DNA of 64,000 bases from Brucella intermedia LMG 3301. GTDB taxonomy: Bacteria > Pseudomonadota > Alphaproteobacteria > Rhizobiales > Rhizobiaceae. Location: the NCBI RefSeq assembly GCF_000182645.1, contig NZ_ACQA01000001.1, positions 930,001 to 994,000 on the forward strand, read 5' to 3'. The notes below the pieces were generated by a model, which was not told the DNA's origin, made no database searches, and saw only the letters and a program-made list of their open reading frames with translations. Positions 18,363-29,044 of the stretch are shown here, piece by piece. Position numbers and translations under genes: made by a program. Position 1 is the stretch's first letter, and each line of letters opens with the position of its first letter.

Positions 18363-18854
18363 ATGGCTTCATTCGCTCAAGCAGCCAAATCGCTCCTTCT
18401 CAAGGAATTCGTAGGCGCGTTCTTTCTTTCCATGCGCCAGTTCTTCGCGCCCAAGGCGACGTTGAACTACCCGCATGAAAAGGGCCCGGTCTCTCCGCGC
18501 TTCCGTGGCGAGCACGCACTGCGCCGTTATCCAAACGGCGAGGAACGCTGCATCGCCTGCAAGCTTTGCGAAGCGATCTGCCCGGCGCAGGCCATCACCA
18601 TCGAGGCCGGTCCGCGCCGCAACGACGGCACCCGCCGCACGGTGCGTTACGACATCGACATGGTGAAGTGCATCTATTGCGGTTTCTGCCAGGAAGCATG
18701 CCCGGTGGACGCCATCGTGGAAGGTCCGAATTTCGAATTCGCGACCGAAACCCGCGAAGAACTCTACTATGACAAGGAAAAGCTCCTTGCCAATGGCGAC
18801 CGTTGGGAACGCGAAATCGCGCGCAATATCGCGATGGATGCGCCATATCGCTGA
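18363..18854 (+). CDS. nuoI: NADH-quinone oxidoreductase subunit I
   Basis: 163 residues. Carries the two [4Fe-4S] clusters N6a and N6b that pass electrons toward NuoB. Both ferredoxin motifs are present: [16 protein letters not shown] (near residue 61) and [16 protein letters not shown] (near residue 100). The N-terminal amphipathic helix is of the 23-kDa TYKY type. A 168-bp gap without recognised features separates it from nuoJ. Confidence 0.98.
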   Translation: MASFAQAAKSLLLKEFVGAFFLSMRQFFAPKATLNYPHEKGPVSPRFRGEHALRRYPNGEERCIACKLCEAICPAQAITIEAGPRRNDGTRRTVRYDIDMVKCIYCGFCQEACPVDAIVEGPNFEFATETREELYYDKEKLLANGDRWEREIARNIAMDAPYR

Positions 18855-19022
18855 TTGGTCCTGCTGAAACCTGGTTTCGGCATCCGGTTTGAAAAGCGGC
18901 AACAGGAAGGGGCGGCCCATCTTGTTGCTGGAATTTAAGTTTCGCGATTATTCGCGGCAAACAAAGACTAAAGAGGGCAAGGCAATAAGGCTTTGCTCAC
19001 GGAAAGGTGTTGGGGGATCCCC

Positions 19023-19640
19023 ATGCTGACAGGTATTGCGGCAGCGTTTTTCTATCTGTTCGCCTTCATCATGATCGCATCCGCGTTCATGGTGATCGCG
19101 GCACGCAACCCCGTGCATTCGGTGCTGTTTCTGATCCTCACATTCTTCAATGCGGCAGCCTTGTTCCTGCTGACGGGGGCCGAGTTCCTCGCCATGATCC
19201 TGCTCGTCGTTTACGTCGGGGCAGTGGCGGTTCTCTTCCTCTTCGTCGTCATGATGCTGGATGTGGATTTCTCCGAGCTGAAGCGCGGCGCGCTGCAATA
19301 TGCGCCGGTTGGCGCGCTCGTCGGCCTCATCCTGCTCGGCGAGCTGATCTTCGTGTTTGCAAGCAACATGTTTGCACCGAAGCTGGGGCAGGGCGCCGTG
19401 CCGATCCCGAATATCGCCGAGCGGAGCAATACCGCTGCTCTGGGTGACATTCTCTACACCGACTTCGTCTTCTACTTCCAGGTTGCTGGTCTCGTCCTTC
19501 TGGTCGCGATGATCGGCGCCATCGTTCTGACGCTGCGGCACAAGCCGAATGTCAAGCGCCAGTCCATTCCGGCCCAGGTTGCTCGCACGCCCGAAACGGC
19601 GATCGAGATCAAACAAGTCGAAACGGGCAAAGGCATCTGA
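19023..19640 (+). CDS. nuoJ: NADH-quinone oxidoreductase subunit J
   Basis: 205 residues from the ATG at 19023; ten upstream in-frame codons are possible but begin in the intergenic gap. Five transmembrane helices with the conserved [20 protein letters not shown] and [20 protein letters not shown] segments of the ND6 homologue. The C-terminal tail beyond the last helix is hydrophilic. Ten bp before nuoK. Confidence 0.97.
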
Positions 19641-19650
19641 GGATAAGCAT

Positions 19651-19959
19651 ATGGAAATCGGTATCGCCCACTATCTGACCGTTTCGGCCATCCTGTTCAC
19701 GCTTGGCGTCTTCGGCATCTTCCTGAACCGCAAGAACGTCATCGTCATCCTGATGTCGATCGAATTGATCCTTCTTTCGGTCAATCTCAACTTCGTGGCG
19801 TTCTCCAGCCAGCTCGGCGACATGGTCGGGCAGGTGTTCGCCCTTTTCGTTCTGACCGTCGCGGCTGCGGAAGCGGCCATCGGTCTGGCAATTCTCGTTG
19901 TTTTCTTCCGTAATCGCGGCTCCATCGCGGTGGAAGACGTCAATGTTATGAAAGGTTGA
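19651..19959 (+). CDS. nuoK: NADH-quinone oxidoreductase subunit K
   Basis: 102 residues, three transmembrane helices, start at 19651 just after GAGGATAAGC. Homologue of ND4L. Membrane Glu residues of the proton path are present in [20 protein letters not shown] and [20 protein letters not shown]. Seven bp before nuoL. Confidence 0.98.
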
Positions 19960-19966
19960 CGGGCAA

Positions 19967-21961
19967 ATGCTCTACTACGCGATCGTCTTCCTTCCGCTTC
20001 TCGGCTTCCTGATTGCCGGTCTCTTCGGCAATCAGATCGGAGCCAAGGCGAGCGAATACATCACTTCCGGTTTCATGGTCGTCGTCGCGGTCCTGTCCTG
20101 GGTCGTGTTCTTCCAGATTCCGCTCGGCCACGACGCGGAAACCGTCCGCATCCCGGTTCTGCACTGGGTAACCTCGGGCGCGCTTTCCTTCGACTGGGCA
20201 TTGCGCATCGACACGCTCACCGGCGTCATGCTGGTGGTGGTGAACTCGGTGTCGGCTCTCGTGCACATCTATTCCATCGGATATATGCATCACGATCCGC
20301 ACCGTCCGCGCTTCTTCGCCTATCTGTCGCTCTTCACCTTCGCCATGCTCATGCTGGTCACGTCGGACAATCTGGTCCAGATGTTCTTCGGCTGGGAAGG
20401 CGTGGGTCTGGCCTCGTACCTCCTGATCGGCTTCTGGTTCCAGAAGCCTTCGGCAAACGCCGCCGCCATGAAGGCCTTCGTCGTCAACCGCGTTGGTGAC
20501 TTTGGCTTCCTGCTCGGCATCTTCGGCGTGTTCGCGCTGTTCCAGTCGGTCGACTACAACACGATCTTCGCTGCTGCCGCCAATTTCCTCCCCGCTGAAG
20601 GCGCCGCCGATGCCAATCAGGTCGTTCTGAACTTCCTCGGCTATCAGCTCGACAAGCAGGGCGCGATCACGATCACCTGCCTGCTGCTCTTCATGGGCGC
20701 GATGGGCAAGTCGGCGCAGTTCCTGCTGCACACCTGGCTTCCGGACGCCATGGAGGGCCCGACCCCGGTTTCGGCGCTCATTCACGCCGCTACCATGGTT
20801 ACCGCGGGCGTGTTCATGGTCGCCCGCATGTCGCCGATCTTTGAACTGTCGCAGACCGCGCTTCTGGTCGTGACCATCATCGGCGCGACGACTGCCTTCT
20901 TCGCGGCAACGGTCGCCCTCGTGCAGAACGACATCAAGCGCGTCATCGCCTATTCGACCTGCTCGCAGCTCGGCTACATGTTCGCTGCACTCGGTGTCGG
21001 TGCCTATGGCGCCGCCGTGTTCCACCTGTTCACGCACGCTTTCTTCAAGGCGCTTCTGTTCCTTTGCGCCGGTTCGGTCATCCATGCCGTTTCGGAAGAG
21101 CAGGACATGCGCCGCATGGGCGGTCTGCGCAAGCTGATCCCGATCACCTACTGGATGATGGTCATCGGCACGGTCGCCATTACCGGCCTCGGCATTCCGG
21201 GCACGGTCATCGGCACCGCCGGTTTCTTCTCCAAGGATGCGATCATCGAATCCGTCTTCGCTTCGCACAGTGCTGCCAGCGGCTACGCTTCGACGCTTCT
21301 CATCATCGCCGCGCTCTTCACGAGCTTCTATTCCTGGCGCCTGATTTTCATGACCTTCCACGGCAAGCCGCGCGCTTCGGCGGAAGTCATGCATCACGTC
21401 CATGAATCGCCTGCCGTCATGTTCGTTCCGCTGCTGATCCTCGGCGTCGGCGCGCTCTTTGCCGGTGTCGTGTTCAAGGAACTCTTCTTCGGCCACGAAT
21501 ATGCCGAGTTCTGGAAGGGCGCTCTGTTCACCTCGGCTGCCAACCAGATCCTCGAGGAATATCACCATGTTCCTCTTTGGGTGAAGCTGTCGCCGTTCGT
21601 TTCGATGGTTCTCGGCTTTATCGTCGCCTGGATCTTCTACATCCGTTCGCCGGAAACGCCGAAGGAACTGGCTGCCCGTCATCGTGGCCTCTACCAGTTC
21701 CTCTTGAACAAGTGGTACTTCGACGAGCTGTACGATTTCCTTTTCGTGCGTCCGGCTCGCTGGCTTGGCCGCGTGTTCTGGAAGGGTGGCGACGGCTGGC
21801 TTATTGACGGCTTCGGCCCGGATGGCGTCTCGGCCCGCGTGCTCGACGTTACCAACCGCGTCGTCAAGATGCAGTCCGGATACCTTTATCACTACGCATT
21901 CGCGATGCTGATCGGCGTCGCCGCGCTCGTCACTTGGATGATGCTCGGGAGCTCTTTCTGA
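19967..21961 (+). CDS. nuoL: NADH-quinone oxidoreductase subunit L
   Basis: 664 residues, the distal antiporter-like subunit with about 16 helices and a long lateral helix at its C-terminus. Family features: [52 protein letters not shown] (quoted in part: [16 protein letters not shown]), and discontinuous-helix Lys/His residues. The stop overlaps the nuoM start by one base. Confidence 0.98.
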   Translation: MLYYAIVFLPLLGFLIAGLFGNQIGAKASEYITSGFMVVVAVLSWVVFFQIPLGHDAETVRIPVLHWVTSGALSFDWALRIDTLTGVMLVVVNSVSALVHIYSIGYMHHDPHRPRFFAYLSLFTFAMLMLVTSDNLVQMFFGWEGVGLASYLLIGFWFQKPSANAAAMKAFVVNRVGDFGFLLGIFGVFALFQSVDYNTIFAAAANFLPAEGAADANQVVLNFLGYQLDKQGAITITCLLLFMGAMGKSAQFLLHTWLPDAMEGPTPVSALIHAATMVTAGVFMVARMSPIFELSQTALLVVTIIGATTAFFAATVALVQNDIKRVIAYSTCSQLGYMFAALGVGAYGAAVFHLFTHAFFKALLFLCAGSVIHAVSEEQDMRRMGGLRKLIPITYWMMVIGTVAITGLGIPGTVIGTAGFFSKDAIIESVFASHSAASGYASTLLIIAALFTSFYSWRLIFMTFHGKPRASAEVMHHVHESPAVMFVPLLILGVGALFAGVVFKELFFGHEYAEFWKGALFTSAANQILEEYHHVPLWVKLSPFVSMVLGFIVAWIFYIRSPETPKELAARHRGLYQFLLNKWYFDELYDFLFVRPARWLGRVFWKGGDGWLIDGFGPDGVSARVLDVTNRVVKMQSGYLYHYAFAMLIGVAALVTWMMLGSSF

Positions 21962-23469
21962 TGACCGACTGGCCAATTCTTTCAACGGTCACGTTTCTGC
22001 CGCTCGTCGGCGCGTTACTGATCCTTCTGATCAAGGACGACAGCGAGGCATCGCGTCGCAATATCCGCAACGTCGCTTTGCTGACGACGATATTCGTCTT
22101 CGCCCTGTCGCTCGTCGTCTGGGCCGGTTTCGACAATTCGAACCCCGGCTTCCAGATGGTCGAGCAGGTCGACTGGATGGGCGGCGGCATCAGCTACCAC
22201 ATGGGCGTGGACGGCATCTCCGTCCTGTTCGTGGTGCTTTCCGCTTTCCTCATGCCCTTCTGCATTCTGGCAAGCTGGGTGTCGGTGGAAAAGCGCGTCA
22301 AGGAATACATGATCGCGTTCCTCATTCTGGAAACGCTGATGATCGGCGTGTTCTGCGCGCTCGACCTGTTCCTGTTCTACGTGTTCTTCGAGGCAAGCCT
22401 TATCCCGATGTTCATCATCATCGGCGTGTGGGGCGGCAAGCGCCGCGTCTATGCGAGCCTGAAGTTCTTCCTCTACACGCTTCTGGGCTCGGTCCTGATG
22501 CTCATCGCCATCATGGCCATGTACTGGCAGGCTGGCACGATGAACATCGTGGAGCTGCTGAAATACGACTTCCCGGCCGGGATGCAGACATGGCTATGGC
22601 TCGCCTTCTTCGCGTCCTTCGCGGTGAAGATGCCGATGTGGCCGGTCCACACCTGGTTGCCGGATGCGCACGTTGAAGCACCGACGGCAGGCTCGGTCAT
22701 TCTGGCCGGTATCCTGCTGAAGCTCGGCGGCTACGGTTTCATCCGCTTCTCGCTGCCGATGTTCCCGCTGGCTTCCGCTGATTTCGCTCCGTTCATCTTC
22801 GCGCTGTCGGTGATCGCAATCATCTACACCTCGCTCGTCGCGATGGTGCAGGAAGACATGAAGAAGCTGATCGCCTATTCGTCGGTTGCGCACATGGCCT
22901 ATGTGACCATGGGTATCTTCGCGGCAAACGAGCAGGGCCTGCAGGGCGCAATCTTCCAGATGCTGTCGCACGGCATCGTGTCGGGCGCGCTCTTCCTCTG
23001 CGTCGGCGTGATCTATGACCGCATGCATACCCGTGAGATCGCGGCGTTTGGCGGTCTGGTGAACAACATGCCGAAATATGCGGTGGCCTTCCTCATCTTC
23101 ACGATGGCGAATGTCGGTCTGCCGGGTACTTCGGGCTTCATCGGCGAGTTCCTGACGCTGTTCGGCGTGTTCCGGGTCAACACCTGGGTGGCGCTGTTCG
23201 CAACCACGGGCGTCATCCTCTCGGCGGCCTATGCGCTCTGGCTCTACCGTCAGGTGATCTTCGGCGCGCTGACCAAGGAAAGCCTCAAGGCGCTCCTCGA
23301 CCTCAGCCCGCGTGAGAAGCTCATTCTGTACCCGCTTGTGGTGCTCACCATCTTCTTCGGCGTCTATCCGACCCCGGTCTTCAATGTGACCGCCGGTGCC
23401 GTGAACGCCCTGGTCCAACATTACGACGCAGCACTCGCGGGCTCCGCGAGCGCCGTGCTGGCACAGTAA
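21961..23469 (+). CDS. nuoM: NADH-quinone oxidoreductase subunit M
   Basis: 502 residues from the ATG at 21961, which shares its A with the nuoL stop; upstream in-frame starts lie within nuoL. Antiporter-like proton-pumping subunit. Key features: [20 protein letters not shown] with the conserved Glu, [20 protein letters not shown] with conserved Lys, and [17 protein letters not shown]. Confidence 0.98.
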   Translation: MTDWPILSTVTFLPLVGALLILLIKDDSEASRRNIRNVALLTTIFVFALSLVVWAGFDNSNPGFQMVEQVDWMGGGISYHMGVDGISVLFVVLSAFLMPFCILASWVSVEKRVKEYMIAFLILETLMIGVFCALDLFLFYVFFEASLIPMFIIIGVWGGKRRVYASLKFFLYTLLGSVLMLIAIMAMYWQAGTMNIVELLKYDFPAGMQTWLWLAFFASFAVKMPMWPVHTWLPDAHVEAPTAGSVILAGILLKLGGYGFIRFSLPMFPLASADFAPFIFALSVIAIIYTSLVAMVQEDMKKLIAYSSVAHMAYVTMGIFAANEQGLQGAIFQMLSHGIVSGALFLCVGVIYDRMHTREIAAFGGLVNNMPKYAVAFLIFTMANVGLPGTSGFIGEFLTLFGVFRVNTWVALFATTGVILSAAYALWLYRQVIFGALTKESLKALLDLSPREKLILYPLVVLTIFFGVYPTPVFNVTAGAVNALVQHYDAALAGSASAVLAQ

Positions 23470-23487
23470 GAAATAAAGGCGTAGGTC

Positions 23488-24924
23488 ATGCAGACTGATC
23501 TGATAGCTCATCTGACCCTTGCAGCACCGGAGGTTCTCCTTGCTGTAGGCGCCTTGGCACTGCTCATGATTGGCGTGTTCTCCGGCGAACGGGCGGCCAC
23601 GCTCGTCAACGGATTATCCGTCGCGGTGCTTATTGCAGCGCTGGCTCTGGTCATCCTTTTCCCGGCGAACGGCGCTGTTTTCGGCGGCGCCATCGTCAAT
23701 GACGGTTTTGGCCGCTTCATGAAGGTGCTGACACTGGTCGGCTCCATCGTGACGCTGATCATGTCGGTCGGCTTCGCCAAGGCGGAGAAGTTCGACAAGT
23801 TCGAATTCCCGGTCCTGATCGTGATTTCCACGCTCGGCATGCTGCTGATGGTTTCCGCCTCCAACATGCTGTCGCTCTATCTCGGCCTCGAACTGCAATC
23901 GCTGGCGCTCTATGTTCTGGCAGCGTTCAACCGCGATAGCGTCCGTTCGACGGAAGCAGGCCTGAAATACTTCGTCCTCGGTTCGCTGTCCTCGGGCATG
24001 CTGCTTTACGGCATCTCGCTCGTCTACGGTTACACCGGTCATATCGGCTTTGCCGAAATCGCGCAGGCCGTCTCCGGCGGACAGCGCGAACTGGGCCTGG
24101 TCTTCGGTCTGGTCTTCATTCTGGCCGGCCTGGCATTCAAGATTTCCGCCGTTCCGTTCCACATGTGGACGCCGGACGTCTATGAAGGTGCGCCGACCCC
24201 GGTAACGGCATTCTTTGCCGCCGCTCCGAAGATGGCCGCCATGGCGCTCATCATCCGCGTCGTCTCGGAAGCCTTTGCCCCGGTCACCCATGACTGGCAG
24301 CAGGTCGTCATCTTCATCGCGCTTGCCTCGATGATCCTCGGCGCCTTTGCCGCCATCGGCCAGCGCAACATCAAGCGCCTGATGGCTTATTCCTCGATCA
24401 GCCACATGGGTTATGCGCTTGTTGGTCTGGCCGCAGGCACGGTGATCGGCGTGAAGGGCGTGATGATCTACATGGTGATCTACCTCGCCATGACGCTCGG
24501 CACCTTCGCGTTTATTCTTGCAATGCGCACCAAGGACGGCAATGTCGAGAACATCGATGATCTGGCCGGTCTGTCCCGCACCAATCCGGTGCTGGCAACC
24601 ATCATGACCATCTTCCTGTTCTCGCTCGCCGGCATTCCGCCGCTCGCAGGCTTCTTCGGCAAGTGGTACACCTTCCTTGCCGCTGTGCAGGCCGGTCTCC
24701 TGCCGCTCGCCATCATCGGTATCGTGGCTTCGGTCGTGGGCGCGTTCTACTACCTGCGCATGATCAAGATCATGTGGTTCGATGAGCCGACCGGCGGTTT
24801 CGTTCCCGTCGCGGGCGAGCTTCGCCTGGTTCTCGGTGTAACCGGTGCCTTCGTGCTCTTCTACGTCTTCATTGCTGGCCCGATCGGTGGTTTTGCCGAA
24901 GCCGCAGCCAAGACGTTCTTCTGA
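23488..24924 (+). CDS. nuoN: NADH-quinone oxidoreductase subunit N
   Basis: 478 residues, last subunit gene of the operon. ND2 homologue with 14 helices: [20 protein letters not shown] with the conserved Glu, [20 protein letters not shown], and [18 protein letters not shown]. birA follows after 24 bp and is probably on the same transcript. Confidence 0.98.
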   Translation: MQTDLIAHLTLAAPEVLLAVGALALLMIGVFSGERAATLVNGLSVAVLIAALALVILFPANGAVFGGAIVNDGFGRFMKVLTLVGSIVTLIMSVGFAKAEKFDKFEFPVLIVISTLGMLLMVSASNMLSLYLGLELQSLALYVLAAFNRDSVRSTEAGLKYFVLGSLSSGMLLYGISLVYGYTGHIGFAEIAQAVSGGQRELGLVFGLVFILAGLAFKISAVPFHMWTPDVYEGAPTPVTAFFAAAPKMAAMALIIRVVSEAFAPVTHDWQQVVIFIALASMILGAFAAIGQRNIKRLMAYSSISHMGYALVGLAAGTVIGVKGVMIYMVIYLAMTLGTFAFILAMRTKDGNVENIDDLAGLSRTNPVLATIMTIFLFSLAGIPPLAGFFGKWYTFLAAVQAGLLPLAIIGIVASVVGAFYYLRMIKIMWFDEPTGGFVPVAGELRLVLGVTGAFVLFYVFIAGPIGGFAEAAAKTFF

Positions 24925-24948
24925 CAAATGCACGAGGCGGAAGCATAG

Positions 24949-25746
24949 ATGAGTTTTGCGCTTTCGCCTGTTGCGAAAAATGAGGGCTACCGTCTCGAAA
25001 GCTTCGAGACGGTAGGTTCCACCAACGCCGTTGCCCTGGAACGGGCAGCCGCGGGTGATCCGGGCAGGCTCTGGCTTGTCACGAAGAAACAGGAAAGCGG
25101 TCGCGGAAGACGGGGCCGTGCCTGGTCCACGCCGGAAGGCAATCTTGCCTCCACGCTGCTTCTCGTTGAATCCTACGAAATGAAAACGGCGGCAACGCTC
25201 GGGTTTGTCGCGGGCCTGTCGCTCGCCGATGCGCTTGACGCGATATTCGCCGCGACCGGGCCTGCCGTGCCGCCGACAATCGGCCTCAAATGGCCGAACG
25301 ATGTTCTGCTGAATGGCGCCAAACTGTCCGGCATCCTGCTGGAATCTTCCATTATGGGAAAAGGCCTGTTCGCCGTTGCCATCGGCATCGGAACCAATGT
25401 GGTCGCCTTTCCTGACGATCTGCCCTATGCGGCGACTTCCCTGCGCTCGCTTGGCAGCAAATGCGATGCCGAAACCTTGTTCGCGGCCCTGTCGGATGCA
25501 TGGTCCGTCAATTATCGCGTCTGGAACGAGGGGCGCGGCCTTGATGACATTCGCAAGCGCTGGCTGGAGCGCGCCCATGGCCTCGGCCAGCGTGTGACGA
25601 TGCAGGTCGAAGGCCGTATCGTCGAAGGTCATTTTGATACGATTGACGAGGCATGCCGTTTTGTTATTCGCGAAGACGATGGTTCGCGGGTTGCAGTAAC
25701 GGCTGGCGATGTCTATTTCGGAACTGCTGCTACAATACGCAAATAA
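24949..25746 (+). CDS. birA: Biotin--[acetyl-CoA-carboxylase] ligase
   Basis: 265 residues. Attaches biotin to carboxyl-carrier proteins through biotinyl-AMP. The catalytic domain starts almost at once: SFETVGSTNAVALERAAAG, the adenylate loop SGRGRRGRAWSTPEGN (near residue 49), and KWPNDVLLNGAKLSGIL (near residue 115). There is no N-terminal DNA-binding domain, so it is the class I enzyme without repressor function. It lies at the tail of the nuo operon. Confidence 0.94.
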   Translation: MSFALSPVAKNEGYRLESFETVGSTNAVALERAAAGDPGRLWLVTKKQESGRGRRGRAWSTPEGNLASTLLLVESYEMKTAATLGFVAGLSLADALDAIFAATGPAVPPTIGLKWPNDVLLNGAKLSGILLESSIMGKGLFAVAIGIGTNVVAFPDDLPYAATSLRSLGSKCDAETLFAALSDAWSVNYRVWNEGRGLDDIRKRWLERAHGLGQRVTMQVEGRIVEGHFDTIDEACRFVIREDDGSRVAVTAGDVYFGTAATIRK

Positions 25747-25838
25747 TTTGCTTTGTTTTGTCTTGCCAGGGTTGCAACAGGACAACTTTGGGTTCAGTTG
25801 GTGCGGCAAGACCGCTCGATAGTCATAGAGGAAATTTC

Positions 25839-27515
25839 ATGGCCCGATCCAATACTACGGAACTCGTCTTTCTGCCCCTTGGCGGCGTGGGCGAAATCGG
25901 CATGAATTTGGCCATGTACGGCTTTGGCCCAGCCGATAACCGCGAGTGGCTGGTGGTGGATATGGGTGTGAGCTTTGCCGGGCCGGAACAGCCGGGCGCC
26001 GACCTCATCCTGCCGGATATCCGCTATCTCGAAGCTGAAAAGCACAATCTGCGCGGCATCGTGATCACCCATGCGCATGAAGACCATTTCGGCGCCTTGC
26101 TCGACCTTTGGCCGCACCTGAAGGTGCCGGTCTATGCGACGCCCTTTACCGCCGGTCTGCTGGAAGCCAAGCGGCAGTCGGAGGATGGCGCGCCCGACAT
26201 TCCGATCACCATCTACAAGGCTGGCGAAAAATTTGAGGTCGGGCCTTTCAAGATAGAGGCCGTGGCCGTCACCCACTCGATCCCGGAGCCGGTTTCGCTG
26301 GCCCTTACGACGCCGCTCGGCACGGTCGTGCATACGGGCGACTGGAAGATGGACCCGGAACCCTCGCTCGGCCCCGTCATCGATGAGGCGCGTTTCCGCG
26401 CCATCGGTGATGCTGGCGTGCTGGCGCTGATCTGCGACTCCACCAACGCCTTGCGCGAGGGTGAATCGCCTTCCGAACGTCAGGTGGGCGAAAGCCTGCG
26501 TGAGCTGATCGAAAATGCGCGTGGCCGTGTGGCCATCACCACCTTCTCGTCGAATGTCGGCCGTATCCGGTCGATTACCGAGGCGGCGCGTGACGCGGGC
26601 CGCCAGGTGCTGGTGGTCGGGCGTTCGATGAAGCGCGCCATCTCCGTTGCGACCGAGCTTGGTTATATGGAAGGCCTGCCGGAATATCTCAGCGAAGAAG
26701 ATTACGGCTATATTCCCCGCGAGAACGTGGTGATGATCCTGACCGGCAGTCAGGGCGAGCCGCGTGCCGCACTCGCCAAGCTTGCGCGTGACGAAATGCG
26801 CAGCCTCGCTCTCACGGCGGGCGATACGGTCATCTACTCCTCGCGCGCCATTCCGGGCAATGAAAAGGCCATTCTCGATATCAAGAACCGCCTTATCGAT
26901 CGCGGCATCAAGATCATCGGCGACGAGGATGCACTGGTCCATGTGTCCGGCCATCCACGCCGCAGCGAATTGCGCCGCATGTATTCCTGGGTTCGCCCGC
27001 AAATTCTGGTGCCGGTGCACGGCGAGGCAGCGCATCTTGTCGCGCAAGGCTCGCTTGGCGCGATGGAAGGCATCGAGCAGGTCGCGCAGGTGCGCGATGG
27101 CGACATGCTGCGTCTGGCGCCGGGCAAGGCCGAGATCATCGATGAAGCGCCGGTTGGCCGCATCTACAAGGACGGCAAGCTGATCGGCGACGAGGAAGAA
27201 ATCGGCATGGTCGAGCGCCGCAAGCTTGCCTATGTCGGCCATGTCGCCGTTTCGGTGCTGCTCGACCGCGAGCACAAGATCATCGATGAGCCCGACCTCG
27301 TAACTTTCGGCGTGCCGGAGGAAAATGCGCAGGGCGACCTGCTGGAAGATATCCTTCTGGACGCGGCGATCGAGGCCATCGACAGCATTCCGCGTGTTCG
27401 CCGCAAGGATATCGAGCTGGTGCGGGAGTCCGTGCGCCGTGCCGTTCGCGCTGCGGCAAATGAAGCATGGGGCAAAAAGCCCGTGGTGACGGTGTTCGTG
27501 AATAGGATACGGTAA
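25839..27515 (+). CDS. rnj: Ribonuclease J
   Basis: 558 residues from the ATG at 25839, preceded by GAGGAAATTTC; the longer open frame upstream is not coding-like. A metallo-beta-lactamase/beta-CASP enzyme that matures and degrades RNA with 5'-exonuclease activity. Motifs: GGVGEIGMN, zinc site THAHEDHFGALLD (near residue 77), TGDWKMDPEP, CDSTNA, and the C-terminal VPVHGEAAHL. Typical of alphaproteobacteria, which use RNase J alongside RNase E. Confidence 0.95.
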   Translation: MARSNTTELVFLPLGGVGEIGMNLAMYGFGPADNREWLVVDMGVSFAGPEQPGADLILPDIRYLEAEKHNLRGIVITHAHEDHFGALLDLWPHLKVPVYATPFTAGLLEAKRQSEDGAPDIPITIYKAGEKFEVGPFKIEAVAVTHSIPEPVSLALTTPLGTVVHTGDWKMDPEPSLGPVIDEARFRAIGDAGVLALICDSTNALREGESPSERQVGESLRELIENARGRVAITTFSSNVGRIRSITEAARDAGRQVLVVGRSMKRAISVATELGYMEGLPEYLSEEDYGYIPRENVVMILTGSQGEPRAALAKLARDEMRSLALTAGDTVIYSSRAIPGNEKAILDIKNRLIDRGIKIIGDEDALVHVSGHPRRSELRRMYSWVRPQILVPVHGEAAHLVAQGSLGAMEGIEQVAQVRDGDMLRLAPGKAEIIDEAPVGRIYKDGKLIGDEEEIGMVERRKLAYVGHVAVSVLLDREHKIIDEPDLVTFGVPEENAQGDLLEDILLDAAIEAIDSIPRVRRKDIELVRESVRRAVRAAANEAWGKKPVVTVFVNRIR

Positions 27516-27554
27516 TCGCATATATTTGCAGAATGACCGGCATGGGAGGTGCTG

Positions 27555-27959
27555 ATGCTCGAACGCTTGAACCACGTGGCAATCGCCGTTCCGGATATTG
27601 ACGCCGCCGCAGCGCTTTATCGCGGTAAGCTCGGTGCCAAAGTCACCGAGCCGCAGGCGCTGCCCGAACATGGCGTAACCGTGGTTTTCATCGACGTCGG
27701 CAACACCAAGATCGAATTGCTGGAACCTCTGGGCGAGGGGTCTCCCATCGCCGCCTTTCTGGAAAAGAACCCGTCCGGCGGCATGCACCATCTTTGCTAC
27801 GAGGTTGCGGACATCATCGCCGCCCGTGATCGCCTCAAGGCGGAAGGCGCGCGCATCCTGGGTGACGGCGAGCCGAAAACCGGCGCGCATGGCAAGCCGG
27901 TCCTGTTCCTGCATCCCAAGGATTTCAACGGCACACTGATCGAACTGGAAGAGGTGTAA
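27555..27959 (+). CDS. mce: Methylmalonyl-CoA epimerase
   Basis: 134 residues. The start at 27555 is set by GGGAGG 6 nt upstream. VOC-fold metalloenzyme that interconverts (R)- and (S)-methylmalonyl-CoA in propionate breakdown. Metal-ligand context: LNHVAIAVPDID with His7, GGMHHLCYEVADI with His near 79, and the terminal FNGTLIELEEV Glu. Downstream of rnj by 39 bp and followed 2 bp later by DUF1467. Confidence 0.92.
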   Translation: MLERLNHVAIAVPDIDAAAALYRGKLGAKVTEPQALPEHGVTVVFIDVGNTKIELLEPLGEGSPIAAFLEKNPSGGMHHLCYEVADIIAARDRLKAEGARILGDGEPKTGAHGKPVLFLHPKDFNGTLIELEEV

Positions 27960-27961
27960 TC

Positions 27962-28231
27962 ATGTCTCTGGTTTCGGGTATCGCGATCTATTTCATCATC
28001 TGGTGGACCACGCTGTTCGCGCTGCTGCCGGTCGGCTTGCGTACACAGGCCGAAGAAAACGAAGTGACCCTGGGCACGGTCGCCAGCGCTCCGGCGAGGC
28101 CGCGCATCGGTCGGGCCTTCCTGCGCACGACGGTCGTCGCGACGCTCATCTTCCTGCTCTATTATTATCTGACGCAGGTCAGCGGTTACGGCCTCGACGA
28201 TATCCCGCATTTCTTCCCGGATCTGACTTGA
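27962..28231 (+). CDS. DUF1467 family small membrane protein
   Basis: 89 residues with two transmembrane helices (about 7-24 and 55-75). The N-terminal YFIIWWTTLFALLPVGLRTQ and an Asp/Gly-rich end match DUF1467, an alphaproteobacterial family of unknown function usually next to mce. It starts 2 bp after mce and is followed by a strong terminator. Confidence 0.88.
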   Translation: MSLVSGIAIYFIIWWTTLFALLPVGLRTQAEENEVTLGTVASAPARPRIGRAFLRTTVVATLIFLLYYYLTQVSGYGLDDIPHFFPDLT

Positions 28232-28271
28232 CCCGACCGGGTTTCACGGGTCCGGTTCCGGCATGAATTTT

Positions 28272-28304
28272 GAGGCTGCCTAAAAATTAGGCAGCCTCTT
28301 TTTT
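28272..28304 (+). terminator. Rho-independent terminator after DUF1467
   Basis: 12-bp stem GAGGCTGCCTAA/TTAGGCAGCCTC with a 3-nt loop (28272-28298), followed by six T. It ends the rnj-mce-DUF1467 transcript. Confidence 0.92.
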
Positions 28305-28575
28305 GTATAAAGAAAAGTGGATGACTCCACCAAAAGTTGTAGTCTGTGGCAGCCCTTAAGCGTAACCCGTTGAATTTCCGACAGGCTACAACCCGCCGTC
28401 ATTTGTGACAGCGAGGCCATTTCCTCGGCAATTGTGCATGAATAAATCGATTTATACTTAAGTGAAATTTAATACTTGGATGCGCAGAGGGCACCGGGAT
28501 AAATCCCACAAAATCAATGTGTTATTCGCGCAAATAAAATAGCGAAACTGCGGAGACCAGAGCCGTCCCGCAAGT
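28305..28575. other. Gene-free stretch with a 12-bp inverted repeat
   Basis: No coding signal. It contains GTTGTAGTCTGT (28336-28347) and ACAGGCTACAAC (28381-28392), inverted with one mismatch around a 33-nt loop. Lower GC than the flanks. Confidence 0.5.
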
Positions 28576-28605
28576 GCAAAAAAAAAGCAAGGCTTTCGCC
28601 TTGCT
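28576..28605 (-). terminator. Rho-independent terminator of the small RNA
   Basis: On the minus strand, AGCAAGGC-GAAA-GCCTTGCT followed by a run of about nine T. No minus-strand protein gene lies upstream, so it must end a non-coding or very short transcript. Confidence 0.85.
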
Positions 28606-28728
28606 AATCAAATACGCGTTCGATCCGTTTCCATTTGACTGGCGGCTGCGAAAGTCGCGCCTGGATCCATCCTCCCAAGACTTTGACCGCGTGAAACCCA
28701 ACGGTTTTATTCCGTTGTTGCTCTTATG
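28576..28728 (-). ncRNA. Candidate small RNA upstream of proS
   Basis: A minus-strand unit with its own promoter (28735-28763) and terminator (28576-28605), giving a transcript of about 150 nt. The 5' part folds into a hairpin CAACGG-AATAAAA-CCGTTG. A purine-rich TTGGGAGGATGG follows in the middle, then the terminator hairpin. No convincing open frame: the best would be a 20-residue peptide whose ATG abuts the GGGAGG. I do not recognise a known family, and AbcR or 6S cannot be assigned by eye. Confidence 0.55.
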
Positions 28729-28734
28729 ATGAAA

Positions 28735-28763
28735 AAAATAGCGAACTGCACAGCTTTTGTCAC
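28735..28763 (-). promoter_or_regulatory. Promoter of the small RNA
   Basis: -35 GTGACA (28758-28763), exact 17-bp spacer, -10 TATTTT (28735-28740), all on the minus strand. Inferred start near 28728. Confidence 0.6.
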
Positions 28764-29044
28764 GAAAAATCTTCTATCGCGTCATATTTCTTTCGCAAAA
28801 TTTCCCCGGAGAGAGTGATATATCTGTAATATATTGAATTTGAATGTGAATCTGGATGCCCGATTTGGCGGAGGCAGTTCTTTCGGCAGGCGATCATGGC
28901 TGTGGATGGGGAAATCCGCCGCCGCGAAAGCTTTTCCAGGCGGGTTTCCAACCGATCTATAACCCGGTAAGAAACCGACGAATATGCTTAATTTTTGCCT
29001 GATTCTTGAAGCACTCAGGCAGTCCCTCTTGATTGGTGGTTACG

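Noticed and set aside
19946..21985. 679-residue minus-strand frame opposite nuoL
   Set aside because: Shadow of nuoL in GC-rich DNA; no family features.
28760..28951. 63-residue minus-strand frame upstream of the small RNA
   Set aside because: It spans the small-RNA promoter, lacks a ribosome site, and has no coding-like composition.
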